Source of the DNA: Pirellulales bacterium
GTDB taxonomy: Bacteria; Planctomycetota; Planctomycetia; Pirellulales; Thermoguttaceae
DNA: 9,684 nt
Assembly (NCBI GenBank): GCA_030617125.1
Contig: JAUWWA010000035.1
Location: 1-9,684 of the forward strand
Reading direction: 5' to 3'
Within the stretch, counting starts at the first letter, position 1, and each line of letters opens with the position of its first letter. Shown piece by piece: positions 1 to 6,116 of this stretch. The translations under genes and the position numbers were made by a program. Under the pieces are notes generated by a model. The model was not told the origin of the DNA. It saw nothing but the letters and a program-made list of their open reading frames with translations, and searched no databases.

Positions 1-235
1 GAACCACTTCAATCAAAGCCCGCGTCAAGTCCTGTATTACGGCCTCGTATGCCAGGTGCGCCGCCGCAAGGCCGATCAGGAAAACGGCGATGAGAATCAG
101 GACTTTCCTTCCCTCCCGCAACTCGGGATCGGACACCACGCGGGTCTCGTGGAGAAGCACACGGAGCGAAGGCGTCTTCCGGCCGTGGTTCGGTGTACCT
201 TGGGGCACGCTGAGTATATCGTCTTTGGCGGGCAT
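1..235 (-). CDS. Unrecognised single-pass membrane protein, N-terminal part (cut by window edge)
   Basis: Reading leftward from an ATG at 235, the frame stays open for 78 codons to the left edge, so only the N-terminus is visible. The first 43 residues are polar and rich in Arg, Asp, Glu and Pro. They are followed by one clear hydrophobic segment at about residues 45-63 (VLILIAVFLIGLAAAHLAY), then an amphipathic stretch with acidic and basic residues. Arg and Lys just before the hydrophobic segment suggest a cytoplasmic N-terminus and a membrane anchor rather than a cleaved signal peptide. An in-frame ATG at 250 would add five residues (MRSST); 235 is preferred because AGAAG lies seven bases upstream of it, though this ribosome site is weak. 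I do not recognise the family. It lies downstream of the threonine aldolase on the same strand but has its own promoter candidate, so co-transcription is uncertain. Confidence 0.6.
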   Translation of the reverse strand, partial: MPAKDDILSVPQGTPNHGRKTPSLRVLLHETRVVSDPELREGRKVLILIAVFLIGLAAAHLAYEAVIQDLTRALIEVV

Positions 236-307
236 AGTGGAACTTCTCATCTCGACATCGGTACGGCGGGCATCTTCTGAATCGGGCACGGGAAATCGTG
301 GCAGGCC

Positions 308-340
308 CCTGGGCACCCCCAGGATGCCATGAACGTGCCC
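308..340 (-). other. Mutually exclusive short hairpins in the leader of the left-edge gene
   Basis: CCTGGG (308-313) can pair with CCCAGG (318-323) around a 4-base loop. The overlapping GGGCAC (311-316) can instead pair with GTGCCC (335-340), and a second GGGCAC at 284-289 offers a third partner. All lie between the promoter candidate at 368-396 and the start at 235, so they would be in the 5' leader. This could be a regulatory leader or simply GC-rich chance. No riboswitch class is recognised. Confidence 0.2.
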
Positions 341-367
341 CAAATGCACCCCTAATATAACGTATTT

Positions 368-396
368 ATCTTAACCGGAAACTCGCCTGGAGTCAA
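368..396 (-). promoter_or_regulatory. Sigma70-like promoter candidate for the left-edge gene
   Basis: On the minus strand TTGACT (391-396) is followed after exactly 17 bases by TAAGAT (368-373). It sits in the AT-rich gap after the threonine aldolase and points to the membrane-protein gene starting at 235, leaving a leader of about 125 bases. The -35 box matches consensus at 5 of 6 positions and the -10 box at 4 of 6. Planctomycete promoters are not well described, so this is tentative. Confidence 0.35.
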
Positions 397-461
397 CTGT
401 TTGGCTCCCCAATTGCCCTGCGTAGTCTCGGAAATTTTCTTCTGCAATCGCGAAATTCGAT

Positions 462-1529
462 CTAATCCCTACGACTTACTCCGCCCCGCGCGGCGTTGCC
501 AAGCAGCTCAATCGCCCGATCCACGTCCGCCTCGCCGACGTCCAGGTGGGTCACCGCGCGGATCGTATCCCGGGCGGTTGGAAGCATCAGCAGCCCGCAC
601 CGCTCCAGCCTTGCGGAGAACTCCATCGCGGTTCCTAGGGAGGGATCGACGCGGAAGAAGAGCATGTTGGTGTCGATCGAATCATCCGCGAGCTGAAGCC
701 CGTCGATCTGCCGGATTCCTGCGGCCAACCGTCCGGCGTTGGCATGGTCCTCGGCCAGGCGGTCGACATGGTGATCGAGGGCGTAGAGTGCGGCGGCGGC
801 CAGGATGCCGGCCTGGCGCATTCCCCCGCCGAGGACCTTCCGGTGGCGGACGGCCTCGGCGATCAGCCCGGCCGGCCCGGCCAGCACCGAGCCGACCGGG
901 GCGCCCAGCCCCTTGCTGAAACAGACGCTGACCGTCTCGAAATGCTTTGTCCACTCGGGCGCCTTGATCCCGGTGGCCACGACGGCGTTGAGCAGCCGGG
1001 CGCCGTCGAGATGGGCTCTCAGCCCTTGGCCGTGTGCCCAGCGGCAGATGGCCTCGACGGTTTCGTAGGGTTGGATTCGGCCGCCGCCGCGATTGTGCGT
1101 GTTCTCCAGGCAGACCAGCGCCGTGCGAACGTAGTGCGGGTCGTCGGGCCGGATCAATTCTCTGAGTTGCTCGACTTGCACCACGCCGCCGGTTCCCCGT
1201 ACCGGCCGGGCCGCCACGCCGCACAACTGGGCGTAGCCGCTCTGCTCGAAGTTGTAGATGTGACTGCCCGACTCGCAGATAAGCTCTTGCCCTGCACGGC
1301 AGTGCAGCCGCACGGCGATCACGTTCGACATCGTGCCCGAGGCGACGAACAACGCCGCCTCCTTATCGAGCATCTCGGCCATGCGGCGCTGGAGCCGATT
1401 GACGGTCGGATCCTCGCCGAACACGTCGTCGCCGACTTCCGCTTCGGCCATCGCGCGGCGCATCGCGGGCGTGGGGCGGGTAACGGTATCGCTGCGAAAA
1501 TCCAGGAGTTCGTGGGCCAAGGCTGGCAT
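462..1529 (-). CDS. ltaE: Low-specificity L-threonine aldolase (PLP-dependent)
   Basis: This 355-residue protein belongs to the beta-eliminating lyase / threonine aldolase family (fold type I), which cleaves L-threonine or L-allo-threonine to glycine and acetaldehyde in the cytoplasm. The family opening DFRSDTVTRPTPAMR starts at residue 10. His90 (GSHIYNFE) is the expected ring-stacking residue, HLDGAR with Asp175 binds the cofactor pyridine nitrogen, and SKGLGAPVGS places the Schiff-base lysine at Lys206. GGGMRQAG with Arg238 and IRAVTH with Arg323 match conserved C-terminal sites. Length is normal and no key residue is missing. The ATG at 1529 gives a standard N-terminus, although the only purine-rich stretch (GAAG) abuts the start, so the ribosome site is poor. 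The gene is divergent from the binding-protein gene at 1696. The neighbours do not suggest a pathway partner. The specific substrate stereochemistry cannot be read from sequence. Confidence 0.93.
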   Translation of the reverse strand: MPALAHELLDFRSDTVTRPTPAMRRAMAEAEVGDDVFGEDPTVNRLQRRMAEMLDKEAALFVASGTMSNVIAVRLHCRAGQELICESGSHIYNFEQSGYAQLCGVAARPVRGTGGVVQVEQLRELIRPDDPHYVRTALVCLENTHNRGGGRIQPYETVEAICRWAHGQGLRAHLDGARLLNAVVATGIKAPEWTKHFETVSVCFSKGLGAPVGSVLAGPAGLIAEAVRHRKVLGGGMRQAGILAAAALYALDHHVDRLAEDHANAGRLAAGIRQIDGLQLADDSIDTNMLFFRVDPSLGTAMEFSARLERCGLLMLPTARDTIRAVTHLDVGEADVDRAIELLGNAARGGVSRRD

Positions 1530-1561
1530 TCTTCGGCAAAGGGAACTACAAGAGAAACACC

Positions 1562-1590
1562 ATTATGCGCGCCGTCGTGGCCGGCGGCAA
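1562..1590 (-). promoter_or_regulatory. Promoter candidate for threonine aldolase
   Basis: On the minus strand TTGCCG (1585-1590) and CATAAT (1562-1567) are separated by 17 bases. The -10 box ends 32 bases before the aldolase ATG, which would leave a short leader. It shares the divergent gap with the promoter candidate of the binding-protein gene. The -35 box is only a moderate match. Confidence 0.3.
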
Positions 1591-1627
1591 GGACCCGGCC
1601 GCGACACAGCAGGCCGCGGCGCCCCGG

Positions 1628-1656
1628 TGGACTCTTGCCGGATTTGCCGCTATTCT
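1628..1656 (+). promoter_or_regulatory. Weak promoter candidate for the type 1 binding-protein gene
   Basis: TGGACT (1628-1633) and TATTCT (1651-1656) are 17 bases apart and lie about 40 bases upstream of the ATG at 1696. Both boxes deviate from consensus. Support comes mainly from position and spacing in the divergent gap. Confidence 0.22.
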
Positions 1657-1682
1657 TGTGCAGGCGCCGTTGTGTGCAAGAT

Positions 1683-1686
1683 GGAG
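1683..1686 (+). promoter_or_regulatory. Ribosome binding site that favours the start at 1696
   Basis: GGAG lies nine bases before the ATG at 1696. The other in-frame ATG, at 1681, has no comparable site upstream and would place this GGAG inside the coding region. Confidence 0.45.
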
Positions 1687-1695
1687 ACGCCCGAA

Positions 1696-2655
1696 ATGCC
1701 CAAGATTCTCCCATGTCCGCGCTGCGCGGTGGTGATCTTCGCCATGGCGGCGGTCGCCGGCTGTTCCAAGCCGGAGCGCGCCCCGGTTTCTGCCCCCACG
1801 ACCCCAAAGGTGTACACCATCGGCGTCAGCCAGTGCACGCGGGACGATCCCTGGCGCGTGCAAATGGACGCCGACATTCAGGTCGCGGCCGGGGAACATG
1901 CCAACGTGAAGGTCGTCTTCGAGGACGCCGAAGGTGATTCGCCGAAGCAGTGCGACCAGATCGCGCGGCTCGTCGAGCAGGGCGTCCACCTGATCATTAT
2001 CTGCCCGAACGAGTCACAGGCGCTCACCGCCCCGGTGGCCGAAGCGTACGAGGCGGGCATCCCGGTGATCGTCATGGGCCGGGCGTTGATCGGCGATAAG
2101 TACACGTGTCTTATCACGGTCGACCATGCGTCGATCGGCCGTGTCGCCGGCGAGTGGCTCGCCGCGCGGCTCGCCGGAAAAGGCAAAATCGTCGAACTGA
2201 AGGGTGCGATGGATACCGCCGCCGAGCAGGAGCTGTACCGAGCTTTTCATGAAGCGTTGAAGGACCCCGGCTTCCGGATCTTCGAGGTCTCGACGCAACG
2301 CAACGAGCCGAAGGCGCGCGAGGCAATGCGTTCGGCACTCGGGCGGTACGACGATATCGACGCCGTGTTCGCGCACACCGACCGCTGGGCCCAAGAGGCG
2401 TATCAAGCCGCCGAAGACGCCGGTCGCCAGGAGGGCATCGTCTTTGTCGGCGTCGGCGCCTTGGCGGATGAAGGAATCGAGTACGTCAAGAACGGCATCC
2501 TCGAGGCCACGATCGAAAACCCCACCGGCGGCGCCAAGGCGATCGAGCTGGCGCGGAAAATCCTCGCCGGTGAAAAGGTAAACAAACACATCGTCCTCGG
2601 CGCCCGGGTCTTCACCGCCGAAGACGTCCGCCACCGCGGCGGAAAACTCGATTGA
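1696..2655 (+). CDS. Sugar-type periplasmic binding lipoprotein (PBP type 1, RbsB-like)
   Basis: This 319-residue exported protein resembles the substrate-binding subunits of ribose/xylose-type ABC importers. The N-terminus is a lipoprotein signal: a hydrophobic run at residues 11-21 ends in the lipobox VAGC with acceptor Cys23, so it should be lipid-anchored. The mature part follows the type 1 fold: YTIGVSQCTRDDPWRVQMD (40-58), a QIARLVEQGVHLIIICPNE segment (88-106), GIPVIVMGRA (121-130), VDHASIGR (142-149) and the second-lobe region HTDRWAQEAYQAAEDAG (227-243). The frame is open far upstream, to an ATG at 1333, but that extension lies antisense to the aldolase; the lipoprotein signal and GGAG site select 1696 (1681 is possible, adding five residues). 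No permease or ATPase gene adjoins, so it may serve a distant transporter or a sensory role. The ligand cannot be deduced; a sugar or polyol is likely from the family. Confidence 0.85.
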   Translation: MPKILPCPRCAVVIFAMAAVAGCSKPERAPVSAPTTPKVYTIGVSQCTRDDPWRVQMDADIQVAAGEHANVKVVFEDAEGDSPKQCDQIARLVEQGVHLIIICPNESQALTAPVAEAYEAGIPVIVMGRALIGDKYTCLITVDHASIGRVAGEWLAARLAGKGKIVELKGAMDTAAEQELYRAFHEALKDPGFRIFEVSTQRNEPKAREAMRSALGRYDDIDAVFAHTDRWAQEAYQAAEDAGRQEGIVFVGVGALADEGIEYVKNGILEATIENPTGGAKAIELARKILAGEKVNKHIVLGARVFTAEDVRHRGGKLD

Positions 2656-2681
2656 TCAACGCCGCACCCGTCCCCTTTTGC

Positions 2682-2716
2682 GGCTACTTCCCAGGTGCGG
2701 GGCGTTGCACTATACT
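2682..2716 (+). promoter_or_regulatory. Promoter element of the STAS gene, shared with the DUF1559 gene
   Basis: TATACT (2711-2716) is a 5-of-6 match to a -10 box, and TTCCCA (2688-2693) lies 17 bases before it. The upstream nonamer GGCTACTTC starts at 2682. The same nonamer occurs at the identical distance from TATACT at 3351-3385, which raises confidence that the site is functional. The predicted leader to the ATG at 2805 is about 80 bases. Confidence 0.45.
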
Positions 2717-2791
2717 GGGCACTGTCCGAGAACGACCTTCGAGTCTCGACCGTGCAGCCAAGCCGACGCAGAGACTGCTCGCATCACCCCC

Positions 2792-2795
2792 GAGG
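2792..2795 (+). promoter_or_regulatory. Ribosome binding site that selects the STAS start
   Basis: GAGG lies nine bases before the ATG at 2805. The frame is also open back to an ATG at 2652, but that region contains the promoter-like element and has no homology-like composition, so the internal ATG is chosen. Confidence 0.5.
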
Positions 2796-2804
2796 TCTGA
2801 ACAC

Positions 2805-3179
2805 ATGGCCTTGAATCTTCAGGACAAAGAGGACGTGGTGGTGGTCACGTTTCAGGACACGAGAATCCTGGACCAGACGCAGATTGCGGAAATCGGCGAG
2901 GAGTTCAAGAACCTCACCTTGCAGGCCGCCGCCGACCACAAACTCCTGCTCAACTTCGACCGCGTGCAGTTCATGTCGTCGAGCATGATCGGACAGATCT
3001 TGCGGCTGAGCAAGATGTGTAAGAGGGACAAGGTGAAGCTGAAGTTGTGCAGTATCTGCCCCAACATCATGGAGGTCTTCAACCTGATGGGGCTGCGCAA
3101 GGTCCTCGACATCTACGACACCGAGCACGACGCGATCGAAGCCTTCGGTCCACGGCGGCTGGGTTGGTTCCGGCGGTAG
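2805..3179 (+). CDS. Single-domain STAS protein (anti-sigma-factor antagonist type)
   Basis: This is a 124-residue cytoplasmic protein made of one STAS domain, the fold of SpoIIAA and RsbV, which bind anti-sigma factor kinases or act in partner-switching signalling. The beta-strand VVVVTFQDTRILD (11-23), helix around 24-38, strand KLLLNFDRVQFM (46-57) and the helix-leading loop follow the family order, ending with IMEVFNLMGLRKVLDIYDT (88-106), a typical STAS closing segment. At the usual DSSG phosphorylation site it has S58-S59-S60-M61: a serine is kept (Ser59 aligns with the phosphorylated Ser of SpoIIAA) but the preceding Asp and the following Gly are replaced. A basic tail (PRRLGWFRR) ends the protein. 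No kinase, phosphatase or sigma factor gene is in the window, so the partner is unknown. The start at 2805 has a good GAGG site. Confidence 0.85.
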   Translation: MALNLQDKEDVVVVTFQDTRILDQTQIAEIGEEFKNLTLQAAADHKLLLNFDRVQFMSSSMIGQILRLSKMCKRDKVKLKLCSICPNIMEVFNLMGLRKVLDIYDTEHDAIEAFGPRRLGWFRR

Positions 3180-3209
3180 ATAGCCGGTGCGCCGCAGTCC
3201 GTGCGTAGT

Positions 3210-3230
3210 GACCGCATTCATGCGGTTCTT
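3210..3230 (+). terminator. Possible intrinsic terminator after the STAS gene
   Basis: ACCGCA (3211-3216) pairs perfectly with TGCGGT (3221-3226) around a TTCA tetraloop, and a G-T pair extends the base. A short TTCTT tract follows. It begins about 30 bases after the stop codon. The T-run is short, so termination is only plausible. Confidence 0.35.
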
Positions 3231-3250
3231 GGGCAAACGTGGAGTTGACC

Positions 3251-3320
3251 GTTTAGCGGGGCCGCGACGCGGCCCGCTCAAATCCGACTATCACGCACCT
3301 GCGTTGCGGCCCCGCTAAAC
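3251..3320. repeat. 20-bp inverted repeat with 30-base loop (dispersed palindromic element)
   Basis: The arm at 3251-3270 is the reverse complement of 3301-3320 at 19 of 20 positions, and the mismatch would be a G-U pair in RNA. The outer end of each arm is GTTTAGCGGG or its complement. A competing hairpin forms inside the left half: AGCGGGGCCGC (3255-3265) with GCGGCCCGCT (3269-3278), one bulged G. The element lies between the STAS and DUF1559 genes. It could be a REP-like dispersed repeat, a strong terminator, or the imperfect ends of a tiny miniature element. No transposase is present. Confidence 0.6.
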
Positions 3321-3350
3321 ATGACAATTAAGCTGCGATAGACCACTCCT

Positions 3351-3385
3351 GGCTACTTCACGGGTATATGGGGCCACGCTATACT
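3351..3385 (+). promoter_or_regulatory. Promoter element of the DUF1559 gene, twin of the one at 2682
   Basis: GGCTACTTC (3351-3359) precedes TATACT (3380-3385) at the same 29-base start-to-start distance as in the STAS promoter. TTCACG (3357-3362) would be the -35 box with a 17-base spacer. The predicted leader to the ATG at 3465 is about 70 bases, similar to that of the STAS gene. Confidence 0.45.
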
Positions 3386-3451
3386 ACGGGCGTCCGCCGT
3401 AGCCATGCCTTTGCGGGGCTGCCCCGGCGTAGTACCTCCAGTCTTCTTCAG

Positions 3452-3458
3452 AAAGGGG
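3452..3458 (+). promoter_or_regulatory. Ribosome binding site that selects the DUF1559 start
   Basis: AAAGGGG ends six bases before the ATG at 3465. The alternative ATG at 3405 has no such site and would lie only some 13 bases from the expected transcription start. Confidence 0.5.
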
Positions 3459-3464
3459 AAAACC

Positions 3465-5888
3465 ATGGCCCTAGCACCTTTTGGACTTCCTGGTTTGGCC
3501 GAACTTGTTGTACTGTTATCACTATTGAGCAGCTTTGGTCTTCCGCTGGGGATTCCCCCGGCGCCGGAAGATCCGCTCATGGCCCGAGTGGCGCCTCAGC
3601 AGTGTGTTTTCTACACAACCTGGTCGGGCACGGCCGCGCCCGATGCGAACAGCCCCAACCACACCGAGCAACTCCTGGCCGAGCCGGAGGTTCAACATCT
3701 CGTCAAACAGATCGAGCAGAAAGTCGTCGCCGGATTACGGCGGGCCGCCGGCCAGAAGGGCCCCGAAGCGGCCGCAATCGCCGACGACGCGTCGAAGTGG
3801 GCAAAGCGATTGCTGGTGAACCCCGCGGCGATGTTCGTCTCGCACGTGAAGATCGGCCCCGCCGGGCCCGACGTCCGCGCCGGCGCCGTGATCAAGGTCG
3901 GCGACGACGCCGCACAACTGAAGGCGACGCTCGAGAAATACCAGGAGAAGTTCCTGCGCGACGCCGCACGGCCGGTGACCATCGACGGCCAGACGTGGTA
4001 TCGCGTCAAGCTTGGCCCCAAGGCCCCGGCAATCACCTGGGGCGTGAAAGGCAAGTGCCTGATCCTCGGCGTGGGCGAGGAGGCCGTTGAAGGCATCCTT
4101 GCGCGTGCTCGCACCGCGCCGCCGAAGTGGCTGGCCGACCTGCGCCGCCAACTGCCCGTCGATCGCACGGCGACCGTCAGCTACGTCAACCTGAAAACCC
4201 TCCTCGACACGTTCGCGCCGATGGGCGGACCCAAGGCCGCCGCGGCGATCGATGCGGCCGGCCTGGCGAACCTCACCTCGGCGGCCTCCGTCACCGGGTT
4301 GGAGGGGGCCGGCTTTGTGAATCGAACCCTCTTGGCGTTCGACGGGGAGACCGAAGGGTTGCTCCGCGCTCTGGTCGACAAATCCCTCGCGCCGGACGAC
4401 CTGGGGCCGATCCCTCGCGATGCGACCGTCGCGTTGGCCGCGCGGCTCGATGCCGACGCCCTCTTCGAGGCGTTCCTTGCAACGCTCGAGAAGTTCGAGC
4501 CGAATGCCGAGGAGAGAATGCGCGAAGGGGTCGACGAACTGGAACTGGAACTCGGCCTCAACCTTCGCGACGACCTGCTGAAACCGCTCGGCGACACCTG
4601 GTGCGTGTACAACTCGCCCGGCGAGGGCGGGCTGGTGATCACCGGGTTGACGGCCGTCGTGAAGATCGACGATCACCGGCGCCTGGCCGCCACCGAAGAA
4701 AAACTCGTCGCTCGGCTGAAAGCTGAGTTTGGTCAGAATGAAACCGACCGCCGCCGTCTCGCTGGTCGCATCGAGGAGTTCAAGTTTGCCGGGCAGGACG
4801 TCTATTTCTTCAATGCGAGGGACAACGACTTCCCGCTGGCCCCTTCGTGGTGCTTGACCGAAGACGCGTTGATCGTGGCGACGTTTCCGCAGAACATCAA
4901 GGCGTATCTCTCGCGTGGCCCGCAGTTCGAGTCGCTGGCGACCGTCGGCGAGGTGGCCCCGCTGCTGCAATCGGCCGGCGGCCCGACGATGCTGGCCTAC
5001 TGCGACACGCCGAGGCTGTTCGAGATGGTCTATCCGTTGGTCCCCTTTGTCGCGCAGGTGGCGCTGGGCGAGATGTCCCGCGAAGGGATGATCGACCTTG
5101 ACGTGTCGATCCTGCCGTCGGCCGCCGCGATCGGCAAACACCTTCGGCCGAGCGTGGCCATCGTACGGCGCACCGAGGCCGGCATCGAACTGACCAGCCG
5201 CCAGTCGTTCCCCGGCGGCAACGTCGGCGCCACGGCGCCGGTCGGCGTGGCGCTGTTGCTCCCGGCCGTGCAGGCGGCGCGCCACGCGGCCCGGCGGACA
5301 CAATCGATGAATAACCTGAAGCAGATTGCCCTATGCTTGCTCAACTACGACGCAGCATACGGCTCACTCCCACCGGCGTTCACGACCGACGCCAAGGGCA
5401 AGCCGCTGTTGAGTTGGCGGGTGCTGATTTTGCCGTATCTGGAACAGAAACCGCTATACGATCAGTTCCATCTCGACGAGCCTTGGGACAGTAAGCACAA
5501 CAAGACGCTTATTGCGCGGATGCCGCAGGAATTCAAGCCCCCCGGCGGCAAGGCGGCGCCGGGCAAGACCAACTACCTGACAGTTCGCGGCAAGAACACG
5601 GTATTCCCCGGCAAGGACAAGATCAAGTTGCCCGACATTCTTGACGGAACATCAAACACGATCGTGGTCGTCGAGGTCAGCGACAAGTCGGCCGTGATCT
5701 GGACCAAACCGGACGATTTCAAATACGACGAGAAGAAACCGTTCGCCGGACTCCTCGGCCTGCGCCCCGGCGGGTTCAACGCCGTGTTCTGCGACGGCTC
5801 GGTCCACTTCATCGCGGAATCGATCGAGGCTGACATACTCAAGCATCTGTTCATCCGCAACGACGGAGAAGTGATCGACATCAGATAA
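3465..5888 (+). CDS. Large exported protein with C-terminal DUF1559 (pseudopilin-like) module
   Basis: This 807-residue protein starts with a hydrophobic segment (about residues 8-30), probably a signal peptide or anchor, though no basic residue precedes it. The next roughly 560 residues form an alpha/beta region I cannot assign firmly; it contains VFYTTWSGTAAPDANSPNHTEQLLAEPEVQ near the N-terminus, a style I associate with planctomycete proteins. From about residue 593 comes VGVALLLPAVQAARHAARR, then NNLKQIALCLLNYD (616-629), LPPAF, SWRVLILPYLEQKPLYDQF and the closing FNAVFCDGSVHF (771-782). These are DUF1559 hallmarks. In typical DUF1559 proteins this block follows a type IV pilin N-terminal GFTLVE helix; here that head is absent and the block sits at the end of a long protein. 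It probably acts in the periplasm or at the cell surface; function unknown. The ribosome site selects 3465; 3405 would add 20 residues including an RKGK patch that would improve the signal peptide. Confidence 0.85.
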   Translation: MALAPFGLPGLAELVVLLSLLSSFGLPLGIPPAPEDPLMARVAPQQCVFYTTWSGTAAPDANSPNHTEQLLAEPEVQHLVKQIEQKVVAGLRRAAGQKGPEAAAIADDASKWAKRLLVNPAAMFVSHVKIGPAGPDVRAGAVIKVGDDAAQLKATLEKYQEKFLRDAARPVTIDGQTWYRVKLGPKAPAITWGVKGKCLILGVGEEAVEGILARARTAPPKWLADLRRQLPVDRTATVSYVNLKTLLDTFAPMGGPKAAAAIDAAGLANLTSAASVTGLEGAGFVNRTLLAFDGETEGLLRALVDKSLAPDDLGPIPRDATVALAARLDADALFEAFLATLEKFEPNAEERMREGVDELELELGLNLRDDLLKPLGDTWCVYNSPGEGGLVITGLTAVVKIDDHRRLAATEEKLVARLKAEFGQNETDRRRLAGRIEEFKFAGQDVYFFNARDNDFPLAPSWCLTEDALIVATFPQNIKAYLSRGPQFESLATVGEVAPLLQSAGGPTMLAYCDTPRLFEMVYPLVPFVAQVALGEMSREGMIDLDVSILPSAAAIGKHLRPSVAIVRRTEAGIELTSRQSFPGGNVGATAPVGVALLLPAVQAARHAARRTQSMNNLKQIALCLLNYDAAYGSLPPAFTTDAKGKPLLSWRVLILPYLEQKPLYDQFHLDEPWDSKHNKTLIARMPQEFKPPGGKAAPGKTNYLTVRGKNTVFPGKDKIKLPDILDGTSNTIVVVEVSDKSAVIWTKPDDFKYDEKKPFAGLLGLRPGGFNAVFCDGSVHFIAESIEADILKHLFIRNDGEVIDIR

Positions 5889-5978
5889 CTCAACGCCCCC
5901 CGCCGTTGATCGAATCTCCGTGGAATCTCAGCGGGATAAGAGCGGGATCGGGGATTAACGGGAAAAAGTGGGGCGGGC

Positions 5979-6044
5979 TCGGAACTCGGGGCTGGAGCGT
6001 TCCATTTTGCATCCCGAGTCCCGAACCCCGAGTCCCGAATCCCC
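5979..6044. repeat. Tandem 13-mer repeat with inverted partner in the convergent gap
   Basis: CCCGAGTCCCGAA occurs perfectly at 6013-6025 and 6027-6039, a 14-base period, and is trailed by a degenerate TCCCC. The segment TCGGAACTCGGGG at 5979-5991 is the reverse complement of the second copy's surroundings (6026-6038) with one mismatch, so a large stem-loop is possible. It lies between two convergent gene ends and has no coding signature. Confidence 0.55.
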
Positions 6045-6046
6045 AG

Positions 6047-6095
6047 TGCGGCCTCCGGCCGCAACGAAACGGCGGGCGGTGCCCGCCCGCTAAAC
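6047..6095. terminator. Two adjacent GC hairpins between convergent genes; second carries the GTTTAGCGGG motif
   Basis: TGCGGCC (6047-6053) pairs with GGCCGCA (6057-6063) over a TCC loop, and GGCGGGC (6071-6077) pairs with GCCCGCC (6081-6087) over a GGT loop. The second hairpin runs into CCCGCTAAAC (6086-6095), the complement of the 10-mer seen in the inverted repeat at 3251-3320. The position just past the xylulokinase stop and after the DUF1559 gene suits transcription termination from both sides, but there is no T-run, so a dispersed repeat is an equally good reading. Confidence 0.35.
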
Positions 6096-6116
6096 GTCGA
6101 TAGCACAACCAGCCGC

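Noticed and set aside
56..332. Two short overlapping plus-strand frames at the left edge
   Set aside because: The minus-strand reading here has a start, a polar N-terminus and a clear membrane segment; the plus-strand frames have no such features.
1333..1695. 121-codon N-terminal extension of the type 1 binding protein
   Set aside because: It overlaps the aldolase antisense, contains the divergent promoter region, and would bury the lipoprotein signal peptide inside the protein.
744..1937. 397-codon plus-strand frame across threonine aldolase and into the binding-protein gene
   Set aside because: It is antisense to the aldolase and out of frame with the lipoprotein, with no independent signature.
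3735..5303. 522-codon open frame on the minus strand, antisense to the DUF1559 gene
   Set aside because: It is rich in Arg, His and Gly with no recognisable motif, and lies opposite a gene with clear domains; long antisense frames are common in GC-rich DNA.
5890..5909. Possible terminator TCAACG/CGTTGA right after the DUF1559 stop
   Set aside because: The stem is only six pairs around an 8-base loop and no T-run follows, so it is too weak to annotate.
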